Counted from the first letter of the stretch, positions 12,018 through 24,311 are shown. The stretch: 64,000 nt of DNA from Deinobacterium chartae (GCF_014202645.1 NZ_JACHHG010000003.1:124001-188000); one strand, 5' to 3'. Translations and numbers: made by a program. The notes: a model not told the origin generated them from the sequence alone.

Positions 12018-13777
12018 GAGCTCCTCCCGGCGATCAGCAAAAAGCCGTGGCGGGGCAGGGCTGCGTCGCTCTCCAGGAAGTTCGAGAGCAGCAGCTCGCC
12101 ACGGGGCGGGTTGAGGTCTCCCAGCATCATTTCGACGCCGAAGTTGACCAGCAGGTGGCGCTCCTCGTTTCCGGCGCGGCGGGTGACCCACAGCACGTCG
12201 CCGTGATGGCGCGCGCTGAGGCCCTCGCGCGTGTGCTCGGAGAGCACCGGGTCCTCGCGGCGCAGTCGCAGCAGTTCCTGGTACAGCGCGTGAACCTCGG
12301 CGTGCGGGGCGGCCTTGATCTCGTCCCAGATCAGCCGTGAGCGCTCGAAGGTTGCCGCGTCCTGTGGGTCGGGGATCTGCTCGCGGGTGGTGGGGTCGGC
12401 AAAGCCCCGGAAGTCCTTGAACTCCTCGCGGCGCCCCTCGGACACCAGCCGTCCCAGTTCCTCGTTGTGGTGCGAGAAGTACAAGAAGGGCGACGAGGCC
12501 GCGAACTCCTGACCCATGAAGATCAAGGGGGTCATCGGCAAGAACAGCAGCAGCGCCGACGCCGCCTTGTAAGCCTCGAGGTCCACGAGGTGGTTGAGCC
12601 GCTCGCCCATCGGGCGGTTGCCGACCTGGTCGTGGTTTTGGATGTTGTACACGAAGGCCCTCGCCTCGAGGGCGTCGGCGGGCTGGCCGCGCGCAGCCTG
12701 CAGCGGCGGGTAGAACTGGCCCTTAAACAGCCAGCCGCCGTTGATGGTCTCGGCCAGCTTGGCCACGCTGTTGTTGTACGCCGAGTAGTAACCGTCGTTT
12801 TCGCCGGTCAGCAGCACGTGCACCTGATGGTGAAAGTCGTCGGCCCAGATGCCGTCGAGGTGGTAGTCGGTGATCAGCTCGGGCCGGTTCAAGGCGTCCT
12901 CGGCGATCAGCACGTGCGGGGTCTGCAGGGCGTGCAGGCGCTGGGCCAGTTCGGCCAGGACGTGCGTCTGCGAGTCGTCGTAGATCTCGTTGGTGGCGTC
13001 CAGCCGGAAGCCGTCGAACCCGTAGGTGTGCAGCCAGTGCTCGGCCGAGTCGGTCACGTAGCGGCGCATGTACGGGTTGGTATAGTCCAGCGCGTCGCCC
13101 CAGGGTGTCTTGTGCTTCGAGGTGAAGTACTGCCCGCTGTAGCTCCACAGGTAGTTCCCGTCCGGGCCGAAGTGGTTGTACACGATGTCCAGCAGCACCT
13201 TAAGGCCCAGGGCGTGCGCCTCGTCCACCAGCCGCATCAGGTCTTCGGGCGGGCCATAAGGCGCGTAGGGCGCGAAGTGCGCCACACCGTCGTAGCCCCA
13301 GCCGCGCTCGCCGGGGAACGACGAGACCGGCATGATCTCGAGGGTGTTGACCCCCAGGTTTTTCAGGTACGGCAGCTTTTCGGTGGCCGCGACGTAGGTG
13401 CCTTCGGGCGTGAAGGTTCCGATGTGCAGCTCGTAGATCACCATGTCGCGCGCCGGAAAGTCGGGGGCGGGGTGGCGCAAGCGGTAGTTCGGCTGCCAGA
13501 CCCGCGCGGGCCCGTGCACCCCGAAGGGCAGTTCGCGCGCATACGGATCGGGCACCAGCGTGTCGCCCAGCCGGAACTTGTAGAGGCAGCCGGGTCCGGC
13601 TTCCGCGAGGAGCGTCTCGAACACGCCGTCTCCACGGGCCTCGAGGGGATGTTCGGATGCGGGAGTTTCGGCGTCTTGGAACACGACGACCGCGACCCGG
13701 TCCGCTTCGGTGGTCCAGACGCGGAACAGCGTTCCCTGTTCGGTGGGGAAGGCCCCTAGCGAGTTTTGTGCGGGCAT
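12014..13777 (-). CDS. treZ: malto-oligosyltrehalose trehalohydrolase TreZ
   Basis: Hydrolyses maltooligosyltrehalose to free trehalose and a shortened maltooligosaccharide, 587 residues, the usual length. N-terminal E-set domain (FRVWTTEADRVAVVVFQD), then the GH13 barrel: VLLDIVYNHFGPDGNYL, nucleophile strand DGFRLDATNEIYDDS, acid LIAEDALNRPELITD, and a C-terminal beta domain. It starts ATG at 13777 with AAAGGAGG upstream, 28 bases after glgX, and its TGA overlaps the GTG of treY, suggesting coupled translation. Trehalose here is likely made from glycogen as a compatible solute or stress protectant; that role is inferred from other bacteria. Confidence 0.95.
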
Positions 13778-13805
13778 CTTGGCCTCCTTTGCCGAGGTGT
13801 GAGGG

Positions 13806-15923
<2,118 letters not shown>

Positions 15924-15942
15924 GATGAACTCCGATTCTTAA

Positions 15943-16009
15943 TCGTACCGATATGTTTGCCGGTACGACCGCGTACGAAAGAGATGGTGGGTCCCAGGGA
16001 CCCGCCATC
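15943..16009 (-). promoter_or_regulatory. inverted repeats in the glgX leader
   Basis: Two perfect or near-perfect inverted repeats precede glgX. CGTACCG and CGGTACG enclose 10 AT-rich bases near 15944-15967. Further upstream GATGGTGGGTCC and GGACCCGCCATC (15983-16009) form a 12-pair hairpin with a 3-base loop and a TCTTTC run after it on the - strand. The hairpin could attenuate transcription into the trehalose operon and the first repeat could bind a repressor. I found no convincing -35/-10 pair here. Confidence 0.35.
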
Positions 16010-16139
16010 AGGCTAACAAAACGCTGCTGGAGTGGCGATTGCGGAAACCTTAAGGCAAAAGCAAAGCTTGAGTTCATCAGAAAATGCTCGCTGAACACAA
16101 AGAAACCGGTCTTTTATTGAAATGTCAGCGCATATGGAA

Positions 16140-16163
16140 CTGCGGCACCTCGAGGTGCCGCAG
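16140..16163 (-). terminator. palindromic hairpin
   Basis: CTGCGGCACC pairs with GGTGCCGCAG around TCGA, 33 bases past the stop of the 195-residue protein gene on the - strand. No T-run follows, so termination is plausible rather than certain. Confidence 0.5.
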
Positions 16164-16195
16164 GGGTGGGGACGGAAAGCCGCAGGAACGCGTTT

Positions 16196-16783
16196 CTAGA
16201 AGCCGAGCTGGTTGCGGGGCTTGTACAGTTCGGCCAGGCGTTCAGACGTCCAGATCTCGTAGCTGTACATCGGGTACTGGCGCTTGAACAGGCCCAGCCT
16301 GTCCCACAGCTGCGGGGTTTCGCGCGGCACCACCGCGATCAGGCGGATCAGCGCCTCGTTCGCGTCATAAACGTAAAAATCGAAGTGCCACTCCTGTTCG
16401 CGCCCGCTCTGGGTGAACAGCGGAAAACCGAAGGCCCGGTAGCGCCAGCGTTTACCGCGCTCGCTGAGCAGCGCGGCGGCCAGGCGCTTGAGCGCGCTGT
16501 CCGGAAAAACGTGCGCCGCCCCGTCACGGTCCTTGAACACCGTGGACGGATCGGGTGCTTTGGGTCCGGTGACGCTGCGCCCGCCCTGAGGGCGGCTACC
16601 CTTGGGCCGGGCGCTCGACAGGCGGGCACTCGAGGGCCGGGTGGCGGAGGAGTCGGAGAGGTCCTGCGAACGCCCGCGCCCGACGGGGCTCTTCGCGGCA
16701 CCCTTTCCCGGGCGGGCGGGTGAGGACGCGGCCTTGCCGGGGCTGGGCTTGCGGGAAGATCTGTTGCGAGGCGGCTTGGGCAT
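16196..16783 (-). CDS. basic-tailed protein, possible degenerate PD-(D/E)xK fold
   Basis: 195 residues from ATG 16783. A TATACT box 7 bases upstream points to a leaderless mRNA and decides the start against an upstream GTG. Residues 1-90 are a Ser/Arg/Lys/Pro-rich disordered tail. The C-terminal 100 residues look like a compact alpha/beta domain: [32 protein letters not shown], then a helix and [16 protein letters not shown]. The order resembles restriction-endonuclease-like folds such as TnsA-type proteins, with VVP where the catalytic ExK strand would be, so it may be a binding rather than a cutting domain. I do not recognise the family; this fold idea is tentative. Confidence 0.75.
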   Translation of the reverse strand: MPKPPRNRSSRKPSPGKAASSPARPGKGAAKSPVGRGRSQDLSDSSATRPSSARLSSARPKGSRPQGGRSVTGPKAPDPSTVFKDRDGAAHVFPDSALKRLAAALLSERGKRWRYRAFGFPLFTQSGREQEWHFDFYVYDANEALIRLIAVVPRETPQLWDRLGLFKRQYPMYSYEIWTSERLAELYKPRNQLGF

Positions 16784-16826
16784 AAGTTTCAGTATACGGG
16801 GTTCGTGCGGTTCGGGCCGCGCGTCA

Positions 16827-17702
16827 TTAACGCTCACTGCCCCAGGGCAGTCGCCGGCGCGGCTGCGGACGGGGCAGCGCCGCGGCCAGAGCGGCCCCGA
16901 TCACCAGCGCCCCACCCAGCAGGGCCAACCCCGAAAGCCGCTCTCCGAAGATCGCCGCGGCCAGCGCGGTGGCGACCACCGGCTCCAGCGAGGCCAGCAC
17001 CGAGGCCCGGGTGGCGGGCAGCTGCCGCAGGGCCGCCCCGTAGGCCAGATACGCCAGGTAGGTGCTGGCCACGCTGATCGCCGCCAGCACGCCCCAGGCG
17101 GCGGCGGTCTTGCTGTGAAACTCGGTGAAGGGCAGCAGGCCCAGGGCTCCGACCGGCAGCGCCACCGCCAGCAGCGCAGACGGCGCGTAACGCGCGAAGA
17201 ACAGCTTGCCGTACAGGTAGTAGGTCGCGTAGCTCACCCCGCTGAGCAGTCCCCAGGTGACCGACACCGCGTTGACCCGCACGCCCGACCCGCCGCCCAA
17301 TGAGATCAGGGCGACACCGAGCACGGTGACCCCGACCACCAGCGCCCCGCTGCGACCCAGCCGCTCGCGCAGCAGGGTGCTCGAGAGCAGCGCCACAAAA
17401 GCCGGAGCGGTGTACAGCAGCACCGAGGCCAGGCTCGCCCCGCCCGCCTCAACGGCCAACTGGTACGAGGCGTAAAACACGCTGACCCCCACCAGACCGA
17501 AGCCCAGCGTGATCCACAAGTCCTTCCCCCGCGGCAGGCGCTGGCGCAGCACGAGCGCGTGCAGCGCGTAGAGCCCGCCCCCCATGAGCGCGCGCCAGAA
17601 CGCCACCTCGAGGGGCAGCAGCCCGGCGGCAAAAGCCGCCTTGCCAAAGATGCCGAGCAGACCCCACAGCACAGCTGCGGTCAGGATCAGGAGGTAAGGC
17701 AT
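16827..17702 (-). CDS. EamA/DMT-family transporter
   Basis: Ten-helix drug/metabolite transporter of 291 residues with two EamA repeats: the first opens [21 protein letters not shown], the second [20 protein letters not shown]. Conserved EamA end of the second repeat: [20 protein letters not shown] followed by [26 protein letters not shown] box lies 7 bases before the ATG, so the mRNA is probably leaderless and the gene its own unit. The substrate is unknown; relatives export amino acids or metabolites. Confidence 0.9.
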   Translation of the reverse strand: MPYLLILTAAVLWGLLGIFGKAAFAAGLLPLEVAFWRALMGGGLYALHALVLRQRLPRGKDLWITLGFGLVGVSVFYASYQLAVEAGGASLASVLLYTAPAFVALLSSTLLRERLGRSGALVVGVTVLGVALISLGGGSGVRVNAVSVTWGLLSGVSYATYYLYGKLFFARYAPSALLAVALPVGALGLLPFTEFHSKTAAAWGVLAAISVASTYLAYLAYGAALRQLPATRASVLASLEPVVATALAAAIFGERLSGLALLGGALVIGAALAAALPRPQPRRRLPWGSER

Positions 17703-17759
17703 GCCGAGAATTCTAACCGCTTCCTGCCCGCCCCCCAGGAGGCAGGCAGGGCAGACCGG

Positions 17760-18116
17760 TCAGTTCAGCGGGCGGTAAGGGCAGGGGCGCTGAATTCTCG
17801 AGGCCCCGGCGCAGCGCACGTCGTTGCGCCGCAGGGCGTCCACCTGCGCGCCGCTGAGGCGGTCGCCGCAGGCGCGGCACACCTCGCCCCGAGGAGGTGG
17901 AGGTGTAACGTCGATGACCCGGCCGTTTTGCGAGGGGCGCGCGCCCCGCCCGGGTGCGCGCCCCGCCGCCATCTGCCGCAGGGTCGTAAAGAGCCGCCAC
18001 GCGCCACGCAGGTTTTGGGCCGTGCGCCGCAGCACGGGCAGGTATCCCCGGAACCAGTACAGCAACAGGGCCAGCAGTGCGGCCAGCACCAGCAGGTAAA
18101 GCAGCATGTCTTGCAC
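17760..18116 (-). CDS. small membrane-anchored protein with Cys pair
   Basis: 118 residues starting GTG (complement of 18114-18116); TAGGCT sits 6 bases upstream and overlaps the stop of the preceding gene. One N-terminal membrane helix (MLLYLLVLAALLALLLYWF), a basic amphipathic stretch, a Pro-rich linker, then GEVCRACGDRLSGAQVDAL and two further Cys (RCAG, RPCPYRP), perhaps a zinc site on the cytoplasmic side. An alternative frame over the same DNA is open but lacks this pattern. No family recognised. It follows the glucodextranase-C-like gene by 12 bases and may be part of the same envelope function. Confidence 0.65.
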   Translation of the reverse strand: MQDMLLYLLVLAALLALLLYWFRGYLPVLRRTAQNLRGAWRLFTTLRQMAAGRAPGRGARPSQNGRVIDVTPPPPRGEVCRACGDRLSGAQVDALRRNDVRCAGASRIQRPCPYRPLN

Positions 18117-18128
18117 CCGTTTAGCCTA

Positions 18129-18878
18129 TCAGCGCCGCCAGGCACCGATGGTGGCAACGATTGCCAGCAGCAGGCTGACCGCGCCGATGGCCAGCAGGAT
18201 GTAGGGCCGGTCGTCGCGCAGCTTGCCGATGGCGGGCAGGCGGCGGTCGCGGTAGGCGGCGGCCTGCGGCCCCTCTACCAGCACGTCCACCGCCGAGGGC
18301 ATGCCGCTCGCCGGGGCCGAGAGCGTGTACGGTCCTGCCTCGAGGCCCGGCTCCTGGTAGCCCTTGGGCGTCAGCGGATCGAACACGCGCGAGGCGACCC
18401 AGTACGAGTACTCGCCGGAGGGAATGCGCGTATCGACCAAGATGCGGCTGCCCTGCGCCTGAATCCGGATGCCCGAGGCGTCGGCGCGAACCGGTCGGTC
18501 TGCGCCCTGGGGCAACTCCTCGAGGACCGTGTCGAAACCGCTGAAACGCAGGTGCTGCTGCCAGCCGCTGCCGATGGGGGCGGAAAAGCCCAGGTCGCCC
18601 AGCTCGAGGACGCCGCCGCTGGCGGTCTTGATGAACACGTCGATGACCGGGACCGAGAAGCCGCGCGGGCTTTCCAGCGGGTTGGCGTTTGCCCCCATGC
18701 CGATCTCGAACTGCAAGAAACCGGCGTTGTCACGCACCTCGAACGAGCGCAGGTCCAGGCTGTCGCGCTCCTCGGAGCTGAAGCGTGTCGGAAGTTGGTA
18801 GGAGCCGTCGCCGTAGGCATCCCCCGAAGGATCGGCGGCGCTGAGAAGAAGGCTTGCCGCCAGGGCCATGCTCAACAT
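18129..18878 (-). CDS. membrane-anchored protein with glucodextranase C-terminal-like domain
   Basis: 249 residues. A TATACT box 7 bases before the ATG indicates a leaderless start (MLSMALAASLLLSAADPSGD). Signal peptide, then DPSGDAYGDGSYQLPTRF and LDLRSFEVRDNAGFLQFEIG, the pattern of the C-terminal binding module of glucodextranase (SLH-like, carbohydrate or cell-wall binding). One C-terminal membrane helix (ILLAIGAVSLLLAIVATIGAW) ends in a basic tail. It is thus probably fixed in the membrane with the module outside, where it may bind surface polysaccharide. The domain call is by motif memory; no catalytic domain is present. Confidence 0.75.
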   Translation of the reverse strand: MLSMALAASLLLSAADPSGDAYGDGSYQLPTRFSSEERDSLDLRSFEVRDNAGFLQFEIGMGANANPLESPRGFSVPVIDVFIKTASGGVLELGDLGFSAPIGSGWQQHLRFSGFDTVLEELPQGADRPVRADASGIRIQAQGSRILVDTRIPSGEYSYWVASRVFDPLTPKGYQEPGLEAGPYTLSAPASGMPSAVDVLVEGPQAAAYRDRRLPAIGKLRDDRPYILLAIGAVSLLLAIVATIGAWRR

Positions 18879-18939
18879 CTTCGGGAGTATACTGCTGCGC
18901 GCCGCTGCGCACCACTGCCTGTCCGTGTGGGCGCCACGC

Positions 18940-20270
<1,331 letters not shown>

Positions 20271-20274
<4 letters not shown>

Positions 20275-20393
20275 GCTGGCGCTCCCAAGCACCCGGACGG
20301 ACCGGAAGCGGGCAGCTTGGCGTAGCGCAGGGGTTGGCACTCAAAGGGCAAAACGTCTTGGCCCTTTGACGGATCGAAGAAGCACTGCAGCAT
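20271..20393 (-). CDS. 40-residue upstream ORF coupled to yvcK
   Basis: ORF MLQCFFDPSKGQDV to SGCLGAPA whose TGA overlaps the yvcK start as GTGA. Its ATG is preceded by a GAGTATAAAAACA stretch, so a -10 box (AGTATA or TATAAA) lies 4-6 bases away and the transcript may begin at this ATG. It contains three Cys codons. A hairpin (TCAAAGGGC with GCCCTTTGA, 20341-20369) lies inside it. It could be a leader peptide or a real small protein. Confidence 0.45.
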
Positions 20394-20453
20394 TGTTTTT
20401 ATACTCGTTTCCATACGGCAGCGCTTGGTAGGAGAAGCATGATAGCGGGGTGA

Positions 20454-20492
20454 GCGAACTTTGAGCGGTGCGCTGAGCGCGACAAAGTTCGC
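20454..20492 (-). terminator. hairpin after rapZ
   Basis: GCGAACTTTG (20454-20463) and CAAAGTTCGC (20483-20492) form a perfect 10-base stem. It begins 11 bases past the rapZ stop and before the yvcK promoter, so the two genes are probably separate or partly separate units. Confidence 0.6.
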
Positions 20493-20502
20493 CGGTTCCC
20501 GC

Positions 20503-21339
20503 TCAGTATTCGCCCTTGTGAATATCGCGGTGTTCTCCGCGCCGTGCGCCCAGGTCGGACAGATCCTGCACCAGGCGCTCGGCAATTGCCACGCTGCGAT
20601 GACGTCCGCCGGTGCAGCCGATGCCCACCGTGTAGTTGCGCCGCTTGGCGGACCGGGCCAGCTCGGCACTCGCCCGCACGAAGTCACGCAATTGCAGGTA
20701 AAAAGCCCGGGTCTGCCCGTTGAGCACGTACTCCGCGACCTGCGGGTCCAGGCCGCTGAGCGACTTGAGGCGCGCGTCGTAATACGGATTGGGCAACCCG
20801 CGCATGTCCAGCACCAAGTCGGCGTCGCGCGGCGGTCCGTGCTTGAACCCGAACGAAAAGATCCGCAGCGTAAAGTCCGCCTCGAGGTGAAGGGTCTCGG
20901 TGATGCGCTCGGCCAGCTGCTTGGCGCTCAGCTCGGTGGTGTCGATCACCAGATCGGCCGCCTCGCGCAGCGGCGCCAGGATTTCCCGTTCGCGCTGAAA
21001 GTCCGCGAACAGCGACACGTCGCCCATCGGGTGAGCACGGCGGGTCAGGTTGTAACGCCCCAGCAGCACCTCGTCGCTGGCGTCCAGAAAGACCACCTGC
21101 GCCTCGGTCTGCTGCAGCAGGTCGGCCAGATCGTGTTCCACCGACTCGAGGAACGAGCGGGTGCGGGCGTCGGTGCAGATCGCCACCTTGGACAGGCCGT
21201 GGCTGCGGGCCTGATCGTACAGGCTGTGCCACAGTTCCGGCGGCAGGTTGTCGGACACGAAAAACCCGGCCTCCTCGAGGGCCTTGAGGGCGGTGCTCTT
21301 GCCCGAGCCGGAAAGTCCGGAGACGACCACGAATCTCAT
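20503..21339 (-). CDS. rapZ: RNase adapter / nucleotide-binding protein RapZ
   Basis: P-loop protein of 278 residues, the usual length. Walker [17 protein letters not shown] at the N-terminus, Walker B-like [17 protein letters not shown], and the C-terminal domain [19 protein letters not shown], which in E. coli binds the amino-sugar signal and the regulatory RNA. In E. coli it directs RNase E to GlmZ; the role in this phylum is not known. A TACACT box exactly 7 bases before the ATG marks a leaderless mRNA. Its neighbour yvcK is a widely conserved partner. Confidence 0.94.
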   Translation of the reverse strand: MRFVVVSGLSGSGKSTALKALEEAGFFVSDNLPPELWHSLYDQARSHGLSKVAICTDARTRSFLESVEHDLADLLQQTEAQVVFLDASDEVLLGRYNLTRRAHPMGDVSLFADFQREREILAPLREAADLVIDTTELSAKQLAERITETLHLEADFTLRIFSFGFKHGPPRDADLVLDMRGLPNPYYDARLKSLSGLDPQVAEYVLNGQTRAFYLQLRDFVRASAELARSAKRRNYTVGIGCTGGRHRSVAIAERLVQDLSDLGARRGEHRDIHKGEY

Positions 21340-21373
21340 GCGCTCCAGTGTACAGGAGCCGTATCAGCCGCGC

Positions 21374-22099
21374 TCACAGGACGCAGCGCTTCGTCCACAG
21401 CTCCTCCCAGCGCAAGGCCACCTGCCGGGACCATGCCGACGTTTCCTGGCAGTGCATCAGCAAGCAGGTCTCGCCGCGCAGGTGTGGGACCCGGACTTCC
21501 ATGTCCACGTCGCCCAGCCGCAGCGGCTCAAAGCCGTTGCGGGCGTACAGCCCCTCGAGGTGCAGGCGGCGAACCGCCGACATGAAGCTCTCCGCGATGC
21601 GCTGATGCTCCCGGATGGCCGCGTGCTGCGCCGAGGCCAGTTCGCCCAGGTGCACGAACAGGCGGCGGTCCCTACGCAGCGAAGGGCGGGCGGTCCAGCG
21701 CGAGCAGTAGGCCAGGGTGCCGCCCGACTCCGCTGCCCGCTCCCGAGCGCGCCCGAGGTGCTGGCCCAACTGCGGCCACTGCGCGGCATAGGTGTCGGGC
21801 GGAAAACTCAGTCCGTAGCGTTCGGTCTGGGCGCAGGTCGTCACGCGCCACGCCATCAGCAGTTCGCCGCTCGAGCGACGGCAGGTCAGCAGGTGGGTCG
21901 ATACGTAATCCAGGGTGTCCACCGGAGCAACCGGAAAATCGTAGTACTGGCGGTAACCGTCGCGCTTGAGGGCGATGATCTCGCCCAGGTGACGGCGCAC
22001 CTCGGGGTCGTCCCAGCGTTCGATCGGCGCTTCGAGCTCGATCAGCATCAGGTCCTGCACGGCCCCGCCTTCAACGGTGCTGCCCACAGTGACCGTCAT
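21374..22099 (-). CDS. uncharacterised protein, possible GNAT/acyl-synthase fold
   Basis: 241 residues. The start ATG (22097-22099) overlaps the TGA of the methyltransferase gene, so the two are co-translated. Seen: EIIALKRDGYRQYYDFPV, THLLTCRRSSGELLMAWRVTT, and a later part with LEGLYARNGFEPLRLGDVDME. The last resembles the acceptor end of GNAT enzymes (LYxxxGFEPL). The middle segment resembles N-acyl amino acid synthase or autoinducer-synthase-like proteins, in which a strand HLLAxxxGxxVGxxR is typical. I offer a GNAT-like acyltransferase as a guess; no catalytic residue can be named. Confidence 0.7.
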   Translation of the reverse strand: MTVTVGSTVEGGAVQDLMLIELEAPIERWDDPEVRRHLGEIIALKRDGYRQYYDFPVAPVDTLDYVSTHLLTCRRSSGELLMAWRVTTCAQTERYGLSFPPDTYAAQWPQLGQHLGRARERAAESGGTLAYCSRWTARPSLRRDRRLFVHLGELASAQHAAIREHQRIAESFMSAVRRLHLEGLYARNGFEPLRLGDVDMEVRVPHLRGETCLLMHCQETSAWSRQVALRWEELWTKRCVL

Positions 22100-22881
22100 G
22101 CCCGTTCCGCCCAGACCAGCACCAGCGTCACGCTGGCAAAAAAGTGGCGTTGCCGCGCCTGTTCCTCGAGGTCCTGCAGCCAAGCTTGCGCCTCCTCGCT
22201 GCTGGCCGTGCCCGAGCGTGCCGCCTGGGCTGCGAGTTCCTCGAGGTGCAGGGCCGTGCGGGCCACTTCGAACGAGCGGGTGCCGAAGGCGTGCACCTCA
22301 AGCTGCACGTCGTGCCAGCCGTCCGTGTCCAGCCAGCCGGGCATCCGGCGTGCCGCCGACGGCGACGCGAACATCTGGCCGAAGCCTTCCAGGATGCGCC
22401 GCTGCAGTTCGGGCCGTCGGGTATTCAGCGAGCAGCTGGCGTAGTCGGTGTCGATCAGGGCAACTCGGCCACCGGGGCGCAGCACGCGTCGCAGCTCGGC
22501 GATGGCCGCCGCCGGATCGCTCAGGTGCTGGAGCAGGCGCTCGGCCCGCGCCGCATCGACCGAGGCGTCCGCGCAGGGAAGCTGCTCGGCCCGTCCTACC
22601 CGGTGACGGGTCCAGGCCGAGCAGCCCTGCTGCTCGGCGGCGCGGTTCGCCTGCTGCACCGCAGCCTCGCTGGCGTCGATGCCGAGCACCTGCCCGCCGG
22701 GTCCGACCTCCCGCGCCAGGGCCAGCGTGTCGATGCCCGGCCCGCAGCCCACATCGAGCGCGGTGTCTCCCGGGGCAAGGCGCAGTACCTCGAGGCTGCG
22801 CCGCTTGAGCGGCATGATCTGCTTGGCGACAAAATTCAGGTATTCGGTGTTGGCGCTGCTCAGAGATGTGTCGTATGCCAT
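22096..22881 (-). CDS. class I SAM-dependent methyltransferase
   Basis: 261 residues from ATG 22881 (MAYDTSLSSANTEYL), chosen because GGAGGG stands 10 bases upstream. SAM-binding motif I is DTALDVGCGPGIDTLALA, motif II region QVLGIDASEAAVQQAN, and VARTALHLEELAAQAA near the end. It belongs to the UbiE/Methyltransf_11 group of small-molecule methylases. The acceptor is unknown. A TACCTT element about 25 bases upstream may be the -10 box. The divergent neighbour is a small zinc-ribbon membrane protein and the co-transcribed gene is a possible acyltransferase. Confidence 0.88.
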   Translation of the reverse strand: MAYDTSLSSANTEYLNFVAKQIMPLKRRSLEVLRLAPGDTALDVGCGPGIDTLALAREVGPGGQVLGIDASEAAVQQANRAAEQQGCSAWTRHRVGRAEQLPCADASVDAARAERLLQHLSDPAAAIAELRRVLRPGGRVALIDTDYASCSLNTRRPELQRRILEGFGQMFASPSAARRMPGWLDTDGWHDVQLEVHAFGTRSFEVARTALHLEELAAQAARSGTASSEEAQAWLQDLEEQARQRHFFASVTLVLVWAERA

Positions 22882-22985
22882 GGCTTGTGTCCCTCCGCGC
22901 TCCAAGGTAGGGACCGTCCGGTGACCGCAGCATGATCGGTCGCGGGGCGCGGTCTGGAACAATGGGCGGCGGGAGGTGACCCGCT

Positions 22986-23417
22986 ATCGATTGGTTGCAG
23001 CAGTTTCTCAACGAACAGACCCAGGCCATCCGGAGTGCCCTCGAGGGCCTCAATCCCATTCCGCGCGGGCTGTGGGAGCTGATGCGCTCTCCGGTGTTCT
23101 GGCTGAGCCTGTGGGTGGGTTTCAACGTGGCGGCGGCCCGCCTGTTCTTCGGTCGGGTGCTGGGCCCGGTCATCGGGCTTGGCTGGGCCTGCTGGGTGTG
23201 GGCCAGCGTGCTGCCCGGCAGCCTGCCCGAGGTGCTGCTCACGCTGGGAGTGCTGCTGGGCGGCACGCTGCTGCTGCGCTGGGGACTGGTTTCGCCCGCC
23301 GGGCTGGCGCTGCGCGGCCTGCGGCGCTGCCCCGAGTGCGCCGAGCCGGTGCGCCGCGCGGCGCGGCGCTGTCGTTACTGCGGCTCGGACCTCGAGGAGC
23401 GCCGGATTTTCCGCTAG
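22986..23417 (+). CDS. zinc-ribbon membrane protein with a probable ATC start
   Basis: About 143 residues. Two hydrophobic segments (PVFWLSLWVGFNVAAARLF, WACWVWASVLPGSLPEVLL and following LTLGVLLGGTLLL) are followed by a zinc ribbon CPECAEPVRRAARRCRYCG near the C-terminus. The frame has no ATG or GTG near a ribosome site. GGAGGTGA at 22970-22977 stands 7-8 bases before an ATC codon at 22986, giving M/I-DWLQQFLNEQ. The first other candidate, TTG at 22995, is too far from it. So either a rare ATC start is used or the ATG was mutated. Function unknown. Confidence 0.7.
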   Translation: MDWLQQFLNEQTQAIRSALEGLNPIPRGLWELMRSPVFWLSLWVGFNVAAARLFFGRVLGPVIGLGWACWVWASVLPGSLPEVLLTLGVLLGGTLLLRWGLVSPAGLALRGLRRCPECAEPVRRAARRCRYCGSDLEERRIFR

Positions 23418-23425
23418 CGCCGGGG

Positions 23426-24293
23426 TCAGCCGGTCACGGCGCTGGCGGCGTGGGGCTGCAGGCCCACCTGGGTCAGGATCTGCCCGATGCGTTCGGCTTC
23501 CTGCGCGTTCAAGCGGGTCTGCGGGTGCGCGGCAAGTCGACCTGCACGATCTCAAAGAGGCGGTAGAGCTGCTCCTGCTCGGCGCGGGCAGCGGCCCAGT
23601 CACCCCGGCGGGCCGCCTCGTACAGCCGCACATGGCCGTGCGGGTCCACGTTGGCAAGACCGGGCACGCAGCCGTGCGCCCATCAGCAGCGAGGCGTCCA
23701 CGGTCAGCTCGCTGCCGGTGAACAGCGAGATGCCCGGCTGATCTTGCAGCTCCAGCAGCACGCCGCGAAAGTTCGCCTCGTCGCCGCTCGAGTCTTTGAG
23801 CCCCACGATCACGCCCTCGCGGGCCAACTGCACCACCGTGGCCCGCTCGAGCTTGTAGTGGGTGCTGACCGGGATGTCGTAGGCGATGATCGGCAGGTCC
23901 ACACTCTCGCGCACGCAGCGGAAGTGCTGGAGGATCTCCGGCTGACTGGTGCGGGCGTAAAAGGGCGAGGTCAGCACCAGCGCGTCCACCCCGATTGTGC
24001 GGGCCTGCTGCGCGTGCTCGATCACCCGGTCGGTGGTGGGGTCGATCACCCCGGCCAGCAGCGGAACGCGGCCCTGGACCACCGCGTGGGCGGTCTCGAG
24101 GACCTCGGCGCGCTGCTGGGCACTCAGAAAGATCACCTCGGAGGTTGCTGCCCAGCAGGAACAGGCCGTGCACGCCCGCGTCCAGCAGGTGCTCGAGGAC
24201 GGCGCGCAGGGCGGGGCGGTCCACCTGGACATCCTCGGTGAGCGGCGTGACGACGGGCGGAATGATGCCGTGAAGGGTGGGGGAAGCGGACAT
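23426..24293 (-). pseudogene. dihydrodipicolinate synthase-family gene, frameshifted
   Basis: A (beta/alpha)8 lyase/synthase of the DapA family, broken. It starts ATG 24293 with AGGAGA upstream: MSASPTLHGIIPPVVTPLTE. Near 24141 one extra C after GSN shifts the frame; the next part reads SEVIFLSAQQRAEVLETAH through VILTSPFYARTSQPEI-type core, IIAYDIPVSTHYKLERATV and the Schiff-base Lys strand GVIVGLKDSSGDEANF. Near 23678 a second shift follows LLMGA; the sequence resumes HGCVPGLANVDPHGHVRLYE. Near 23535 a third shift plus an apparent deletion of about 25-30 residues precedes TRLNAQEAERIGQILTQVGL and the stop. Catalytic residues survive in fragments. Three independent breaks make a sequencing error unlikely. 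Confidence 0.8.
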
Positions 24294-24311
24294 GCAGTCT
24301 CCTGGAAAGGG

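Noticed and set aside
16780-16837. Upstream GTG start for the 195-residue protein
   Set aside because: The TATACT box lies between it and the ATG, so the GTG would not be on the mRNA.
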